A stretch of 64,000 nt of DNA from Macrolepiota albuminosa (GCA_027475525.1 JAMWFC010000049.1:1055297-1119296); one strand, 5' to 3'; positions 11,723 through 22,860 are shown, numbered from the stretch's first letter. The notes: generated from the sequence alone by a model not told the origin. Made by a program: numbers and translations.

Positions 11723-12460
11723 TGTCACGACCCCTCCCCTCCGGGCCCACCCCGGGACACCCCCAGAACACCCTCCGGGACCCTCCCTCCGACCCCACAG
11801 GACACGCCCCGCCATCACAACCGCCGACACCGCCATCACGCGCATCAAGGACCGCCATCAGCCATCACCGGCCCCGATCAACGATCAGATCACGCGACTC
11901 GTGCCGGCCATCACGCATCACGCATCACGGTTCCATCTGCGCCAATTGATCGCGCGCCCCACACGCGCGATCCCGGTATACAGCCCCTGCCGCTACTCAA
12001 TAACCCCCGGAACCCATCCCAGACATCCCGGAACCCTGAGACCCGATCCCGTAGTACTTATAGCGTAGTCCCTTGTTGTATTCGGTAGTCTTGATATTGC
12101 ATAACTGTTACTTGGATATTGCGTGCCCTCTGTTTGACTGGTACGCCTCGTTTGGTACGCTTCGACTGGCACGCCTTAGTATTCGCGTGCTATAAGTTTG
12201 GTACGCACTTCGCGACTCTTAAGTTACTAACTTGGTCTCGTCTTAGAACCTCCGGTTCACGACTCGACCCCCTCTAACTCCCAGCCACTCTCATCCAAAA
12301 CCCCCGGACTCTAGTCCCCTCTCCCAGGATTACCCCTGTCCTCGTCTTGAACCCCGGAGTCCTAGCCCCGGAGTTCCAGACACCCGAGTATCCGTAGATC
12401 AAGTCCGCATTGTAAGGGCGTCGCTTTCCCGGAAAGCCCCCGATTCAGCGGAACCTGACA
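11723..12460 (+). repeat. 5' LTR of the chromovirus
   Basis: 738 bp, TGTCACGACC...GGAACCTGACA, nearly identical to 21682-22419. It holds a TATA-like CTTATAG at 12057-12063 and, about 30 bases on, the segment complementary to the primer-binding site. Confidence 0.95.
12057..12098 (+). promoter_or_regulatory. Inferred LTR promoter and transcript 5' end (self-primer)
   Basis: CTTATAG (12057-12063) lies about 25-30 bp before AGTCTTGATATT (12087-12098). That 12-mer is perfectly complementary to the bases just inside the 5' LTR (12462-12473). In Tf1, the first bases of the mRNA pair with the PBS and prime reverse transcription. A start near 12086-12087 would fit the same scheme here. The start site is inferred, not shown. 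Confidence 0.6.
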
Positions 12461-12473
12461 TAATATCAAGACT
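12461..12473 (+). promoter_or_regulatory. Primer-binding site, apparently for self-priming
   Basis: The bases right after the 5' LTR read TAATATCAAGACT. They lack the TGG start expected when a tRNA 3' CCA end is the primer. Instead 12462-12473 is an exact 12-nt complement of LTR positions 12087-12098, plus one G-U pair at 12461/12099. Confidence 0.65.
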
Positions 12474-12493
12474 CTCTCCTTACACCGTTCTTG

Positions 12494-15220
12494 ATGGCTA
12501 CGTATACTCACACTTACTACCCCACCGGGTACCAGACCGACCCTTACGGACGCCCGATACCCGACCACTACTCCGCGCAGACCCCCCGCCCCGTCTACCC
12601 ACCTCTCCCGTACGAACCTCCATACCTCCACCGCCACTGGGCCCCCGACCCGTCCCTCTACGACCTGGGGCCCTCAGCCAGCTGGGCCCCTCCGCCCAAT
12701 TTAGCCATGGCGCGACCCGTGGAGGTCCCCTCGTACCGGAGCATCCCCGGGGGCCTGCCGGAGACCCCACCTGTAACCAGTGGACCTCGCCCGATTCCCC
12801 CCAGCGAGGGCCCCTTTGCACCCACCCCCTACTACGGTTACCAGCGCCCCGTCCCCCAACCCCGAGAACCCCGAGGACCCCCCTACCCCGACTACCCCCC
12901 TCGTCATCACCCGGCCGCCGCTCCACCCGCTCGAACCCCTCCCTCGCCAATGGGACGACGACGCCTCGAGGAGTATGAACGGCAACGGGACGAGATACTC
13001 CGCTCCCTCAGGATCTCACCGGAGGACTTCGCGCAACGGACGAGGACGCTGCTCGTGGAATTCGGGCACGACGACTTCGAAGGCACTCCGGAGGAATGGG
13101 CTCACTGCCTGGTCGAATTCGGGGATCGCCTCACGCGAGGAGAACTCCCGGAGCAAACCATGGTAAAGTATAGGCGCAACACGATCCTCCGGGAAGAATT
13201 ACAGCAACTGCTCGACGAAGTCCACGCGTCCCCCTCCCCTCGACCCCTCAACGACCCCGCGGACCCAGGTCGCTCGATTCACATTCGACGGGAACCCCCG
13301 GAACCGGCCCCAGCAGTCCCGGCAAATCCCACGGCCCCCACTCCGGAGCAACGGCAACGGGAAGAACGGCAGAACGCCTCAGCCATACTACGGTCCCTCA
13401 ACCCGACGGGAGGCCTCTTCGATCAACCCGCTGCTCGCACGGTAGGCTTGTCAACTCGCCGCAGGGCTAACTCCGTTCCTAGCACTTTCGAGACCTGGGG
13501 ACAGCCTCAAAGACCCCTGGAACCCCTCCCGCGAACAGACAACGCCCGACCCCCGGCCCCGACGAACCCCGGTAGAGCCCGGGTGGACACCCCTAGTACG
13601 GACGACACGCTATGCTACATTGACGAGCTCACGCGCGACAACAACGAACAACGTCCCGCGCCCGCGCCCGCCCCGGCACCAGCACCGCCCGCCACGTCCG
13701 CCCCGGTCCCTCCGGAACGCAACTTCCGCCGCGATCCGCCACCCCACTTCGACCTACGGAACCCCCCGCGACCCCCGATGCAAGCCCGACCCTCCCGGAT
13801 TGAACGTCCCCCGCGCAACCCGGCACCCGACCCAGCACCTAACCCCCCTCCGATCGACCCAACCCCACCAAACCCTCCCCGACCGCCTCCGCCACCTCCA
13901 GCCGAACCTCGAGGACGACCCCCAGGCCCTCCACCTCCGCCACTCCCTGCGTGGAGACCCGGGCCCCCTCCTGGTAGGAACGAACCCCCTTGGGACAACG
14001 GGCCTCCCGGGCGTGGACCCCCAGGTGAGCCACCCGGAGGAGGACCTCCCGGCGGGTGGGGCCCCGCCCTTGGTGCTTTTCCTCCTCAAGGAGGGGGGGG
14101 TAATCACTATTACTACTATTACAATGCTGGCCCCCCTCCCCGCAACGCTGCCGGACCGGACGACGCTCGCGACGCCCTCGCCCGCGAAGGACGACTGGAC
14201 ATCCAAAAGCCCGACGCTTTCACGGGCCGGGACCCCCGGAAATGGCGTACCTTCCTCACTCAGTGTCTTAATACGTTCCAGGCAAAGCCGCTCACGTTTC
14301 AGGTTGACAGCTCCCGGGTGGCCTTTGCCGCGTCGTACCTCCAGGGGATCGCCTTCGATCACTACACGGCCCTCATCCAGTTCGACCCCAACAACCCGGC
14401 ACTCGCTCGCTGGCAAGCCTTCGTCGACGAGTTCTCCGGGAAATTCGGGATCTACGACACCGTGGCTGAGGCCGAGGACAACCTCTTCAACCTCTGGATG
14501 CGCTCAGAAGAACGCTTCACCACCTTTATCGTACGTTTTGAGAAGGAAGCTTACGAGACAGGTTGGAACTACAGCGCCCTCCGGTACGCCCTCCGCCGCG
14601 CCCTCCCACAACGTATCAAGGACGTCCTCCGACTCGCCCCGAAACAACCCTCCTACGACGGATACAAGGCCCTCGTCATGCAGATCGACCAGCGCTACTG
14701 GGAAGACCGCAGCGAGTATTCGAACTCCCGACCCCCCTGGAACCCTAGAGGAGGACCCCCTTGGCCCTCCGGCGAAGCTCCCAACCCCCAAGGTCGAAAC
14801 CCCGGTCCCCCCGCGTTCCCTGGCGGCCGACCCCCGGTGAGTCGCGGCCCGCCCAATGCTAACCCTGGCAGCGGCACCCGCCCCCAGGCCCAGCTCAACG
14901 CCGCCGTAGCCGCCCAAGACCCGGGTGACGCGCCAAGCCCCGAGGAACCCCCGGGAGACCCCAAAGACTTCGACTTCGACGACGAACGGGACGAGGAGGC
15001 CCTCCGAGCCAACCGGCTTCAAAAGAAGGGACGACCCTGGATCGAGGTCCCGACGGATGTGCAGGAACGACGGAGAAGGGAGGGCGTCTGCATACTCTGT
15101 GGTGAGAAAGATCACTTCATCTCCGAGTGCCCCAAACGACAGGTCATGGGACGTGCCACCTGGACCTTCGAAGGGGAGGACACCACCTACGAGTACTCGG
15201 AAAACGACCCGGCGATTTAG
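12494..15220 (+). CDS. gag: Gag polyprotein of the chromovirus
   Basis: A 908-residue open frame begins at the first ATG after the PBS. Residues 1 to about 560 are extremely proline-rich and probably disordered. A retrotransposon gag (capsid-like) domain spans about residues 568-745, with F-T-G-R-D-P-R-K-W at its start and a conserved [12 protein letters not shown] helix. A CCHC zinc knuckle, C-x2-C-x4-H-x4-C, sits near residues 866-879, and the protein ends about 30 residues later. It should form the virus-like particle and bind element RNA. It is much longer than typical Ty3 Gag (about 300 residues) because of the proline-rich N-terminus. It overlaps pol, which lies in the -1 frame. No internal stops or frameshifts. 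Confidence 0.93.
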   Translation: MATYTHTYYPTGYQTDPYGRPIPDHYSAQTPRPVYPPLPYEPPYLHRHWAPDPSLYDLGPSASWAPPPNLAMARPVEVPSYRSIPGGLPETPPVTSGPRPIPPSEGPFAPTPYYGYQRPVPQPREPRGPPYPDYPPRHHPAAAPPARTPPSPMGRRRLEEYERQRDEILRSLRISPEDFAQRTRTLLVEFGHDDFEGTPEEWAHCLVEFGDRLTRGELPEQTMVKYRRNTILREELQQLLDEVHASPSPRPLNDPADPGRSIHIRREPPEPAPAVPANPTAPTPEQRQREERQNASAILRSLNPTGGLFDQPAARTVGLSTRRRANSVPSTFETWGQPQRPLEPLPRTDNARPPAPTNPGRARVDTPSTDDTLCYIDELTRDNNEQRPAPAPAPAPAPPATSAPVPPERNFRRDPPPHFDLRNPPRPPMQARPSRIERPPRNPAPDPAPNPPPIDPTPPNPPRPPPPPPAEPRGRPPGPPPPPLPAWRPGPPPGRNEPPWDNGPPGRGPPGEPPGGGPPGGWGPALGAFPPQGGGGNHYYYYYNAGPPPRNAAGPDDARDALAREGRLDIQKPDAFTGRDPRKWRTFLTQCLNTFQAKPLTFQVDSSRVAFAASYLQGIAFDHYTALIQFDPNNPALARWQAFVDEFSGKFGIYDTVAEAEDNLFNLWMRSEERFTTFIVRFEKEAYETGWNYSALRYALRRALPQRIKDVLRLAPKQPSYDGYKALVMQIDQRYWEDRSEYSNSRPPWNPRGGPPWPSGEAPNPQGRNPGPPAFPGGRPPVSRGPPNANPGSGTRPQAQLNAAVAAQDPGDAPSPEEPPGDPKDFDFDDERDEEALRANRLQKKGRPWIEVPTDVQERRRREGVCILCGEKDHFISECPKRQVMGRATWTFEGEDTTYEYSENDPAI
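15106..15217 (+). promoter_or_regulatory. gag-pol overlap where a -1 frameshift must occur
   Basis: The pol frame opens after a TGA at 15103-15105, and gag ends with TAG at 15218-15220, so ribosomes must shift -1 within this span. No textbook X-XXY-YYZ heptamer is present. The best candidate is the C-CCC-AAA at 15130-15136, where a prolyl-tRNA on CCC could re-pair with CCC one base back. Another near-match is G-GAA-AAC around 15202. Confidence 0.45.
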
Positions 15221-18200
15221 ACCCGGAAGACGCCCTAAATCGCGGAATCGACCCCGACGTCTTCTCCGCCCCGGTTTCCCACCTTCGCTCCACGACACTC
15301 GTACAGGACACCCTCACGGCTTACCTACCCTCCCACTCCTCGCACTCCCTCCTCCTCAACACCCGCCTCACCCCCTCCGGAACCCCCCTCAACACCCTCG
15401 TCGACAGTGGCGCCACCGACAACTTCATCGACGAAGCATTGTCTGCCTTGGCCCCGGAACCCGCTCAACGACTCCCGGTCCCGGTACGACTCTGCCTCTT
15501 TGACGGAGACGCCTCCACGGCGGGGGACATCACCCATTTCGTGCGTATGCCCGTTACTTTCGCCAACGGACAGACTCACACCCTGCGGATGTTGATGACC
15601 AAACTTCACCCCTCCACACCCCTCGTCTTAGGGCTCCCATGGCTCCGGGACACCAACCCCCGCATCAATTGGCGACACCTCACCCTTCGCCTGACCCGGG
15701 ACCCGACGCCCGACGACCAACAACTTCCCTTCGACATCCCCCACCCCCCAAGACCAACCCCGAAGGACTGCCCGGACGAACCCCCACCACCCCCGGGACT
15801 CCAGTCTCGCTCGTCCCGGTCCTTCGTCATCAATGCCAGGCTGGACGGCACCCCCGGGCCGATATCGGCCCTCATCGACAGCGGAGCCACCGGGGTTTTC
15901 ATCAGCGACACCCTCGACCTCCCTCACGACCCCCTCGACCAGCCCCTTCGCCTGCAGCGCCTCGACGGCACTCCCTCCGCCTCCGGCCCCATCAAGAGGT
16001 CTCATTCAGGACACGTGACCCTGGACAACGGCTACGAGTTCACCTCCGACTTCCTGGTCACGCGACTTCACGAATCGACCCCGATGGTGCTGGGACTACC
16101 CTGGCTGCGCAACACAAACCCCGACATCGATTGGAGGACGCTCACCATGACCTTCCCGGGACCCGAAGACCACCCCACGACCGCCGTGCACCTCCGGGCC
16201 CTCGGAAGCGACCCGATACCCGACACCCCCGGGACGACCGCCGCGCCCTCTCCATCTACACCACCCACGTCCTCGCCCACTCCCGGCCGAGCCCGAAATG
16301 TCCCAGATCGGCCCCCAAACATTCCTCGGAACAAGTACAAAGGGCCGAACTACCCGGGCCGATCCCAGACACGGGTCAAACCCGCTCCAGCCGACACTCC
16401 CGCGACCCCGATCGACCCGGACACACTCGACATCAGGATCATTGGAGCCGCCCCCTTCGCCCGCCTCATGAAGGATGGAACTCCCACGTTCCAGCTACAC
16501 ACCTCGCCATCTCTCCCGGAAGAGCACCTACGAGGAGACGCTGTTCCCCCGGAGAAGAAAACCGAGGAGCAGATCCTCCGAGAAGTAGTTCCCCCGGAGT
16601 ACCATGAGTTCGCTGACGTATTCTCCGAAGGAGACGCCAAGGAGATTCCCCCTCATCGACCCTACGACCACACGATCGATCTCGAGGAAGGAGTCGCCCC
16701 CCCTTTCGGCAAGGTGTACAACATGTCGGAAGTCGAGCTTCGGGCCCTCAAGGACTACCTCGACGAAATGCTCGGTAAGGGATTCATCCGACCCTCCGCC
16801 TCCTCCGCCGGAGCCCCGGTTCTATTCGCCAAGAAGAAGGACGGCTCACTCCGACTCTGTGTCGACTACCGGGGACTCAATAAGATCACCAAGAAGAACC
16901 GTTACCCGCTCCCGCTCATCGGCGATCTGGTCGATCGACTCCGCAGTGCCAAGGTCTACACGAAAATCGACCTCCGCTCCGGGTACAACAACGTCCGCAT
17001 CGCCCCGGGACATGAGTGGAAAACCGCGTTTCGCACGCGGTATGGTCTGTTTGAATACCTCGTAATGCCTTTCGGAATGACTAACTCCCCCGCCACGTTC
17101 CAATACTTCATGAACGACATCTTCCACGACATGAGCGACGTCTTCGTGATAGTCTACCTGGACGACATCCTCATCTATTCCGACTCGAAGGAGGACCACC
17201 AGAAGCACGTCCGACAAGTCCTCGAACGCCTCCGGGAGCACAACCTCCACGCCAAGCCCGAGAAGTGTTCGTTCCACACGGAAGAGGTCGAGTATCTTGG
17301 CGTCATCGTATTCCCGAACGGCGTCCGCATGGATCCCCACAAGGTCGAGGCCATCGTCAACTGGCCGCAGCCCCGGAACGTGAAGGAAGTACAGTCCTTC
17401 CTGGGTTTCGCTAACTTCTACCGGAGGTTTATAGACAACTACTCCAGGATTACGAAACCCCTCAACCGGCTCACGTGCAAGGACATCGCCTGGAACTGGG
17501 ACAGTAAGTGCCAGAGCGTCTTTAACCTGCTCAAGGAGGCTTTCACAGTCGCCCCGGTACTCCGGCACTACGACCCGGCCCTCCCGATCATCCTGGAATG
17601 TGACGCCTCCGACTACGCCATCGCCGGGATTCTCTCACAGATGGAATCTGACGGTGGGGAACCCCGGCCAGTCGCTTTCTACACCCGGTCCATGATTGAC
17701 GCCGAGCTCAACTACGACATTTACGACAAGGAACTCCTCGCCATCGTCGAAGCCTTCAAGCAATGGCGGGCCTACCTCGAGGGAGCCCAGCACCGGATCC
17801 AGGTCTATTCGGATCATAACAACCTGCAGTACTTCACCACGACCAAGCAACTCAGTCGACGACAGGCCCGATGGTCCGAGATCCTCTCGGAGTACGACTT
17901 CACGATCCAGTACCGCCCGGGACGACTTGGCGCCAAGCCCGACGCCCTCACCCGCCGACCGGATGTCTACCCCAAGAAGTCGTTCGAGGCGGAACGTAAT
18001 GCATTCAATCATCGCGTGGTGATCCCTCCCGAACATTTGAATGCCTTACTGATCTTAAACGAGGAAGGGACCCTGAGTCAGATTCGCCGCGCCCCCCGAG
18101 ACAAGTACTTCACCGATCACGACCCCCGCAACCCCCCTGATGGAACCGACCGGGACCCCGCCTTCTCCCTGTCCCCCGACGAAAAACTCCTCCTCCGGGA

Positions 18201-19539
18201 CGGCCACATCTACGTCCCGGATCACGCCCGACTTCGCTACGACGTCCTCCGTCAACACCACGACCACAAGCTCCGGGGACATCCTGGAATACGTAAGACC
18301 CTCCAGCTCATCTCCCGGACTTACTTTTGGCCAGGGTTGAAGAAGGACGTGACCCGCTACATTCGATCATGCGAGCCCTGCCTCCGGGCCAAGGTCCCCC
18401 GACACCGACCGTACGGACTCCTGAAACCCCTGCCGGTCGGACGACGCCCCTGGTCCTCAATATCTCTGGACCACATCGTCGAGCTCCCGGAATCTGAAGG
18501 GTTCGATGCCATTCTCGTCGTTGTGTGTAGGCTAACCAAACAGGGCATCTTCCTACCCTGCCACACTACAGATACTGCCCCGGACTTCGCCCGGCTGTTC
18601 CTCGAGCACGTCTTCGCCAAGCACGGCCTCCCGGACGACATCGTCTCCGACCGCGGCCCCCTCTTCGTGTCCAAGTTTTGGACTTCCCTGTGTAAGGCAC
18701 TTGAAGTAAAGACTAACCTCTCTACCGCCTACCACCCCGAAACCGACGGCCAAACCGAGAGGGTCAACCAGTCCCTCGAGCAGTACCTCCGGCTGTACGT
18801 CAACTACTTGCAGGACGACTGGCGCGCCGAACTCCCCCTGGCCGAGTTCACCTACAACAACACGCCGCACTCTGCCACCGGGGTATCGCCCTTCTTTGCC
18901 AACAAGGGGTACCACCCTCGACTGACGCTCTCGCTCCGGGACATCCCGTCACACGCCGCCCACGAGGTCGCCCGGGACCTCCAGTCCCTTCACGAGTTTC
19001 TCCGGGAAGAAATCGACACCGCCAACCAGGCCTATGCGAAACACGCCGACCGGAAGCGGGAGGACACCCCTGACTGGACCCCCGGGACAAAGGTATGGTT
19101 AGATCGACGCCACCTCCGCACCCGCCGGCCCTCTCCAAAACTCGATCACAAGCGCCTCGGCCCGTTCAAAATTTTGAAGAAGGTCTCATCCCACGCCTAC
19201 AAGATCGAGCTCCCCCCGGGACTTAAAGGCCTGCACCCGGTTTTCCACGTCCGCCTCCTGGAACGACACCCCCCGGATCCCTTCTCCGAACGACGACCCG
19301 AACCCCCTCCCCCGGTCGAGGTCGAGGACGAGTACCACTACGAGGTCGAAGACATCCTCGACTCCCGGAACATTCGTGGACGACCCCACTTCCTCGTACG
19401 GTGGAAGGGATACGGCCCGGGGGACAACACTTGGGAACCACGACGAAACCTCGAAGGCGCCCTCGACAAACTCCGGGACTTCCAGCAACGGCACCCGGGA
19501 AACGACCCCCCCGGGCGCAGGACTCACAGACGGCAGTAG
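15127..19539 (+). CDS. pol: Pol polyprotein: two tandem proteases, RT, RNase H, integrase, chromodomain
   Basis: About 1,470 residues, numbered from the GTG at 15127; it is probably made as a Gag-Pol fusion. Two retropepsin-like domains lie in tandem, each with DSGAT (Asp93 and Asp251) and each ending in [10 protein letters not shown] follows, with YLDD at 677-680. RNase H has Asp826, Glu869, Asp896 and Asp939. The integrase zinc-binding part has HH/H near 1044-1052 and Cys1082/Cys1085. The catalytic D-D-35-E is Asp1115, Asp1175 and Glu1211. A GPF motif lies at 1345-1347 and a chromodomain at about 1404-1445 (aromatics in YEVEDI and VRWKGY). The chromodomain would steer integration to chromatin marks. 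No stop interrupts the frame. The duplicated protease is unusual. Confidence 0.94.
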   Translation: MPQTTGHGTCHLDLRRGGHHLRVLGKRPGDLDPEDALNRGIDPDVFSAPVSHLRSTTLVQDTLTAYLPSHSSHSLLLNTRLTPSGTPLNTLVDSGATDNFIDEALSALAPEPAQRLPVPVRLCLFDGDASTAGDITHFVRMPVTFANGQTHTLRMLMTKLHPSTPLVLGLPWLRDTNPRINWRHLTLRLTRDPTPDDQQLPFDIPHPPRPTPKDCPDEPPPPPGLQSRSSRSFVINARLDGTPGPISALIDSGATGVFISDTLDLPHDPLDQPLRLQRLDGTPSASGPIKRSHSGHVTLDNGYEFTSDFLVTRLHESTPMVLGLPWLRNTNPDIDWRTLTMTFPGPEDHPTTAVHLRALGSDPIPDTPGTTAAPSPSTPPTSSPTPGRARNVPDRPPNIPRNKYKGPNYPGRSQTRVKPAPADTPATPIDPDTLDIRIIGAAPFARLMKDGTPTFQLHTSPSLPEEHLRGDAVPPEKKTEEQILREVVPPEYHEFADVFSEGDAKEIPPHRPYDHTIDLEEGVAPPFGKVYNMSEVELRALKDYLDEMLGKGFIRPSASSAGAPVLFAKKKDGSLRLCVDYRGLNKITKKNRYPLPLIGDLVDRLRSAKVYTKIDLRSGYNNVRIAPGHEWKTAFRTRYGLFEYLVMPFGMTNSPATFQYFMNDIFHDMSDVFVIVYLDDILIYSDSKEDHQKHVRQVLERLREHNLHAKPEKCSFHTEEVEYLGVIVFPNGVRMDPHKVEAIVNWPQPRNVKEVQSFLGFANFYRRFIDNYSRITKPLNRLTCKDIAWNWDSKCQSVFNLLKEAFTVAPVLRHYDPALPIILECDASDYAIAGILSQMESDGGEPRPVAFYTRSMIDAELNYDIYDKELLAIVEAFKQWRAYLEGAQHRIQVYSDHNNLQYFTTTKQLSRRQARWSEILSEYDFTIQYRPGRLGAKPDALTRRPDVYPKKSFEAERNAFNHRVVIPPEHLNALLILNEEGTLSQIRRAPRDKYFTDHDPRNPPDGTDRDPAFSLSPDEKLLLRDGHIYVPDHARLRYDVLRQHHDHKLRGHPGIRKTLQLISRTYFWPGLKKDVTRYIRSCEPCLRAKVPRHRPYGLLKPLPVGRRPWSSISLDHIVELPESEGFDAILVVVCRLTKQGIFLPCHTTDTAPDFARLFLEHVFAKHGLPDDIVSDRGPLFVSKFWTSLCKALEVKTNLSTAYHPETDGQTERVNQSLEQYLRLYVNYLQDDWRAELPLAEFTYNNTPHSATGVSPFFANKGYHPRLTLSLRDIPSHAAHEVARDLQSLHEFLREEIDTANQAYAKHADRKREDTPDWTPGTKVWLDRRHLRTRRPSPKLDHKRLGPFKILKKVSSHAYKIELPPGLKGLHPVFHVRLLERHPPDPFSERRPEPPPPVEVEDEYHYEVEDILDSRNIRGRPHFLVRWKGYGPGDNTWEPRRNLEGALDKLRDFQQRHPGNDPPGRRTHRRQ

Positions 19540-19797
19540 TGGGCGTAACCCCCGCCTCTGGACTCAACAGGGATTCAACTCCCACGTATACTCCTGTTTT
19601 CCCTCTCTTGATCTTGCTTTCTTTGAGTACCTTCCCCACAGTAGCCCCCCGGACTCTGGACCAGGTACTCCTTCCCGTTTTCCCGCCACTTTACTTACAT
19701 CATTAGAGCACCACGTCCAAGTATATACATTTTCTAGACTACATATTACTACAGTCCGGGTCACGAGAACACGCGAACGACAAGAAAGACGGGGCCC
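19540..19797. other. Spacer between pol and the convergent antisense gene
   Basis: About 260 bp between the pol stop and the antisense-gene stop, which face each other. It must contain 3' processing signals for the antisense transcript. A homologous stretch is recognisable in the relic at about 7610-7935. Confidence 0.5.
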
Positions 19798-21554
19798 CTA
19801 GAGCTGGGGCCCCGAGCCACCCTCACCCTCTCCCCCCCTCGGCCAACCCCGGAAGCCTTCTCCCATTCCCCCTGGACCCAGCTCCCGCCACACTTCTTCG
19901 GCCAACACGTCCCAGGATGGAAGCGGCTCGCCCTCGTCCAGTACGCGCTCGAACCAGGACCCCGGGGCAGGCACGTTCCTTCGCCGGTGGGCCCCCACCA
20001 GCCGCCCCAGGAGATCGAGACCGCGTTCCACCCCGGGGGTCGTCAACTCTGGGCGTTGCCCCTCCTGCAACGCAGCCAGTGCCGCGGCGGCCCCGTCCAG
20101 GAGCGAGCGGTGCTCCCGGGCCCAGCCTGGAGACGTCAGCAAAGGGGACAAGTGATGACAGGAGACTCACTCAACGAGGCCATGCGCGCGATCACCACAT
20201 CGCGGCGCAGCCCCTCCACCAGCTCCTGCCCCGGGGTGACCCTCTCTGGGATCCCCACTCCCTGCCCCAACCTGGCTCGCAGCGCCTCCAGCTCCGCCTC
20301 TGCCTCTCCCCGGGCGACCCTGGCCTCCTCCAGGTCCCGGCGAATCCCCTCCCCCCGATCCCCCTCCGGAACCCTCCCGGCCGCCACTTCCTCCCTCATC
20401 TCCTCCCCGCGACCCCCTTCGGCCTGTTCCCGCGCGACCTCGGCGTCGCCTGCCAGGAGCCCCCCGGACAAAGGAGAGAAGATTGCTGGGGACAGGCGCG
20501 GGGGCGAAACCGGAGACGGGGTCTCCGAGGGCAAGCGCGCCCTCTTGGAGGGCCCCGGGGAGGGGCTGGGCGACGCCCGCCGCTTCCCCTTGTCCAGGTG
20601 GCCCCCCTGCCCCCGGGCAACGGACCGAGGGGCCCGGCGCGTGATCAACACCACGGGCCGGCCCCGGCCCCCCACCCGGACGACCCCCCGACTCCCCGAT
20701 CCCCCGCTGGACACCTCTACGGGCGCTGCAGGCCCCTCCCCCACCGGCTCCACCGGCTCCCCCGCCGGCTCCGCCACCCAATCACGCTCCTCCACCCCCA
20801 TCCTCCGGGTAACTCCCCCCAGCGGCCATCCCTGCTCCCGGGCGACAGAACGCGCCCTCCACAGCGCCGACACGGAACAGCGCTCGTGATTGAGGCGGCA
20901 AGCCTCGCACACGGCCGTGTCCCGGCGGGACGAGGGGCTCGGGACCTCGAAGGTGCAGAGCACCCCCCGGCGGGCGCAGTGCAAGCACTGCACCGAAGTC
21001 AGCAATAGGGAACCTAGGTAAGGGCGCAACTCACCGGACCGTTATTCACGCACCAAGCGTGAGTGGGCAGTCCCCGGGGCCTCTCCAGGGCCTCCTCGAA
21101 TAGCTCCTGCGTGGCATCCGCCCACGCGACACGTTGGCCCTCCGGGACCTCGGCCACGGTCCCTATCGCCATCCGGGAGCGGCGGAAACGAGGGGCAGGC
21201 AATCTCGGGCGAGGAGGGGGCTGAGGACGGGGAGGGCGTACGGTCATTCGCGCGAAAGTCGGCGCGGGGCGACTCGGAGAGGGCTCCGGGGGGGCGCTGG
21301 GGCCAGCCTCGGGAATTGACTCCGGGAGTCGGCTGGGACCCGCCTCCGGGGCCGGAACGTTGCGTTGTTCTGAAAAGGAAAGGTCAGTGGGGTAAGGGGT
21401 CGGCGCGGGAGTACTCACGCTGCTCCACAAGCGCCGCCACGCGCTCCCGGTCAAGGCGAGCCCGGTAACGCGCGTCCCGGGCTTCCCACGCCATGAGGGG
21501 CGCGACCTCGTTCGTTTGAGGGGGCGTCGGCGAATGCATCGGTGTTCGCGACAT
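19798..21554 (-). CDS. Antisense four-exon gene: Zn-cluster-like, coiled-coil protein carried by the chromovirus
   Basis: My model has exons 21554-21419, 21369-21035, 20987-20171 and 20126-19798. Introns of 49, 47 and 44 bp all start GTGAGT and end CAG, and the total is 1,617 nt (538 codons plus stop). The N-terminal 150 residues are Pro/Arg/Glu-rich. Next comes a cysteine cluster C158-x2-C161-x6-C168-x15-C184-x2-C187-x6-C194, close to the fungal Zn(II)2Cys6 pattern though with a longer loop. A low-complexity stretch with a basic KGKRR...SKRAR NLS-like segment follows, then a predicted coiled coil (EEARVARGEAEAELEALRARL region) and a C-terminal LLDGAAAALAALQEG module. A nuclear DNA-binding role is inferred from this order only. 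An older relic (7938-9715) keeps the protein and two introns, arguing against a GC-rich shadow ORF. Expression and function are unknown. Confidence 0.72.
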
Positions 21555-21667
21555 GGTTGAGTTTGATGGGAAATTTTTTTTCGATACGTGGCAGGTCAGG
21601 CGCCGGATCCCACGGTTGACCCCCGGTCCGAACCACCGGCTACGCGCGCCTCGGAGGGTCTCGGCGC
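21555..21667 (-). promoter_or_regulatory. Upstream region of the antisense gene
   Basis: Only about 115 bp separate the antisense ATG from the polypurine tract and 3' LTR. Its promoter must therefore lie here or within the LTR read backwards. No clear TATA box was seen. Confidence 0.3.
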
Positions 21668-21681
21668 TGAGGGGGGGGTGA
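21668..21681 (+). promoter_or_regulatory. Polypurine tract of the chromovirus
   Basis: GAGGGGGGGGTGA directly before the 3' LTR, the expected plus-strand DNA primer. Nearly the same tract precedes LTR-Y at 40945-40958 and the relic LTR at 9839. Confidence 0.85.
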
Positions 21682-22419
21682 TGTCACGACCCCTCCCCTC
21701 CGGGCCCACCCTGGGACACCCCCAGAACACCCTCTGGGACCCTCCCTCCGACCCCACAGGACACGCCCCGCCATCACGACCGCCGACACCGCCATCACGC
21801 GCATCAAGGACCGCCATCAGCCATCACCGGCCCCAATCAACGATCAGATCACGCGACTCGTGCCGGCCATCACGCATCACGCATCACGGTTCCATCTGCG
21901 CCAATTGATCGCGCGCCCCACACGCGCGATCCCGGTATACAGCCCCTGCCGCTACTCAATAACCCCCGGAACCCATCCCAGACATCCCGGAACCCCAAGA
22001 CCCGATCCCGTAGTACTTATAGCGTAGTCCCTTGTTGTATTCGGTAGTCTTGATATTGCATAACTGTTACTTGGATATTGCGTGCCCTCTGTTTGACTGG
22101 TACGCCTCGTTTGGTACGCTTCGACTGGCACGCCTTAGTATTCGCGTGCTATAAGTTTGGTACGCACTTCGCGACTCTTAAGTTACTAACTTGGTCTCGT
22201 CTTAGAACCTCCGGTTCACGACTCGACCCCCTCTAACTCCCAGCCACTCTCATCCAAAACCCCCGGACTCTAGTCCCCTCTCCCGGGATTACCCCTGTCC
22301 TCGTCTTGAACCCCGGAGTCCTAGCCCCGGAGTTCCAGACACCCGAGTATCCGTAGATCAAGTCCGCATCGTAAGGGCGTCGCTTTCCCGGAAAGCCCCC
22401 GATTCAGCGGAACCTGACA
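21682..22419 (+). repeat. 3' LTR of the chromovirus
   Basis: 738 bp, same ends as the 5' LTR. About eight differences from it, all transitions and mostly at CpG sites, indicate a recent insertion. The self-primer segment recurs at 22046-22057. Confidence 0.95.
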
Positions 22420-22424
22420 CCTCC
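22420..22424 (+). repeat. Target-site duplication CCTCC, right copy
   Basis: Identical to 11718-11722. Confidence 0.9.
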
Positions 22425-22860
22425 ATTCAATGCATGTTTCAGTGCCACCATTCCATTCATCTCTTCCTTCCTCCATTCAATGCATGTGCCACCATTTCAA
22501 TCATCTCTTTTGACATCCCTCCATGCTTCTTTCCCTTTCCCCTTTCAGTCATGTCAAATTGGGCATTTGTCAGATCAGATCTTGATTTAGATCATCACAA
22601 TTTGATCCCATTTCGTCACTTCTGCCAGCTCCCATGCTTCCCCTCCCCATTACAGTGGTTGGACTATTGTTGAGCTGATAGTTTGAGCTGGTCCCTGCCT
22701 GTTGTTCTGTACTATTCTGTGTATTTATTGGGATGTTTTGGAGATATATCTTTGTTGAGACTGCTACCAGGAGGCTTACAGTTTTCAGCCTTATTATTAA
22801 ATGTTTATTTTGACTTCTGGTGCATGGTGTGTCCCTGACTGCTGGTACAGCGTCGTATCA
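22425..22860 (+). repeat. Solo LTR of family X, 3' part
   Basis: Continuation of 11131-11722. It aligns with the reverse complement of about 33650-34070 and ends at GTCGTATCA. CTAC follows, matching the left flank. Confidence 0.85.

Larger units (their letters stand above)
11723..22419 (+). mobile_element. Complete Ty3/gypsy chromovirus
   Basis: A 10.7-kb element with 738-bp LTRs that differ at only about eight positions, all transitions. It has a 5-bp target duplication, open gag and pol frames, a chromodomain at the integrase C-terminus, a polypurine tract, and an antisense spliced gene between pol and the 3' LTR. The self-complementary primer-binding site suggests affinity to the Tf1/sushi group of self-priming chromoviruses. 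It is strikingly GC-rich and C-rich on the sense strand compared with its surroundings. It is the only element here without visible disabling mutations, and it sits inside a solo LTR-X. Confidence 0.95.

Noticed and set aside
12461..12480. tRNA-primed PBS for the chromovirus
   Set aside because: It lacks the TGG complement of a CCA end and has a perfect 12-nt match to the element's own LTR instead.
13620..14840. Plus-strand 406-codon ORF inside gag
   Set aside because: Alternate frame of the proline-rich gag region. No domain, and composition is explained by C-rich sequence.
15639..16607. Plus-strand 322-codon ORF inside the protease region
   Set aside because: Shadow of pol. The pol frame here carries both protease domains.
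19917..21008. Plus-strand 363-codon ORF between pol and the 3' LTR
   Set aside because: It is a GC-rich shadow. The antisense frame has consistent introns and is conserved in the relic, while this frame is not conserved and has a random Pro/Arg composition.
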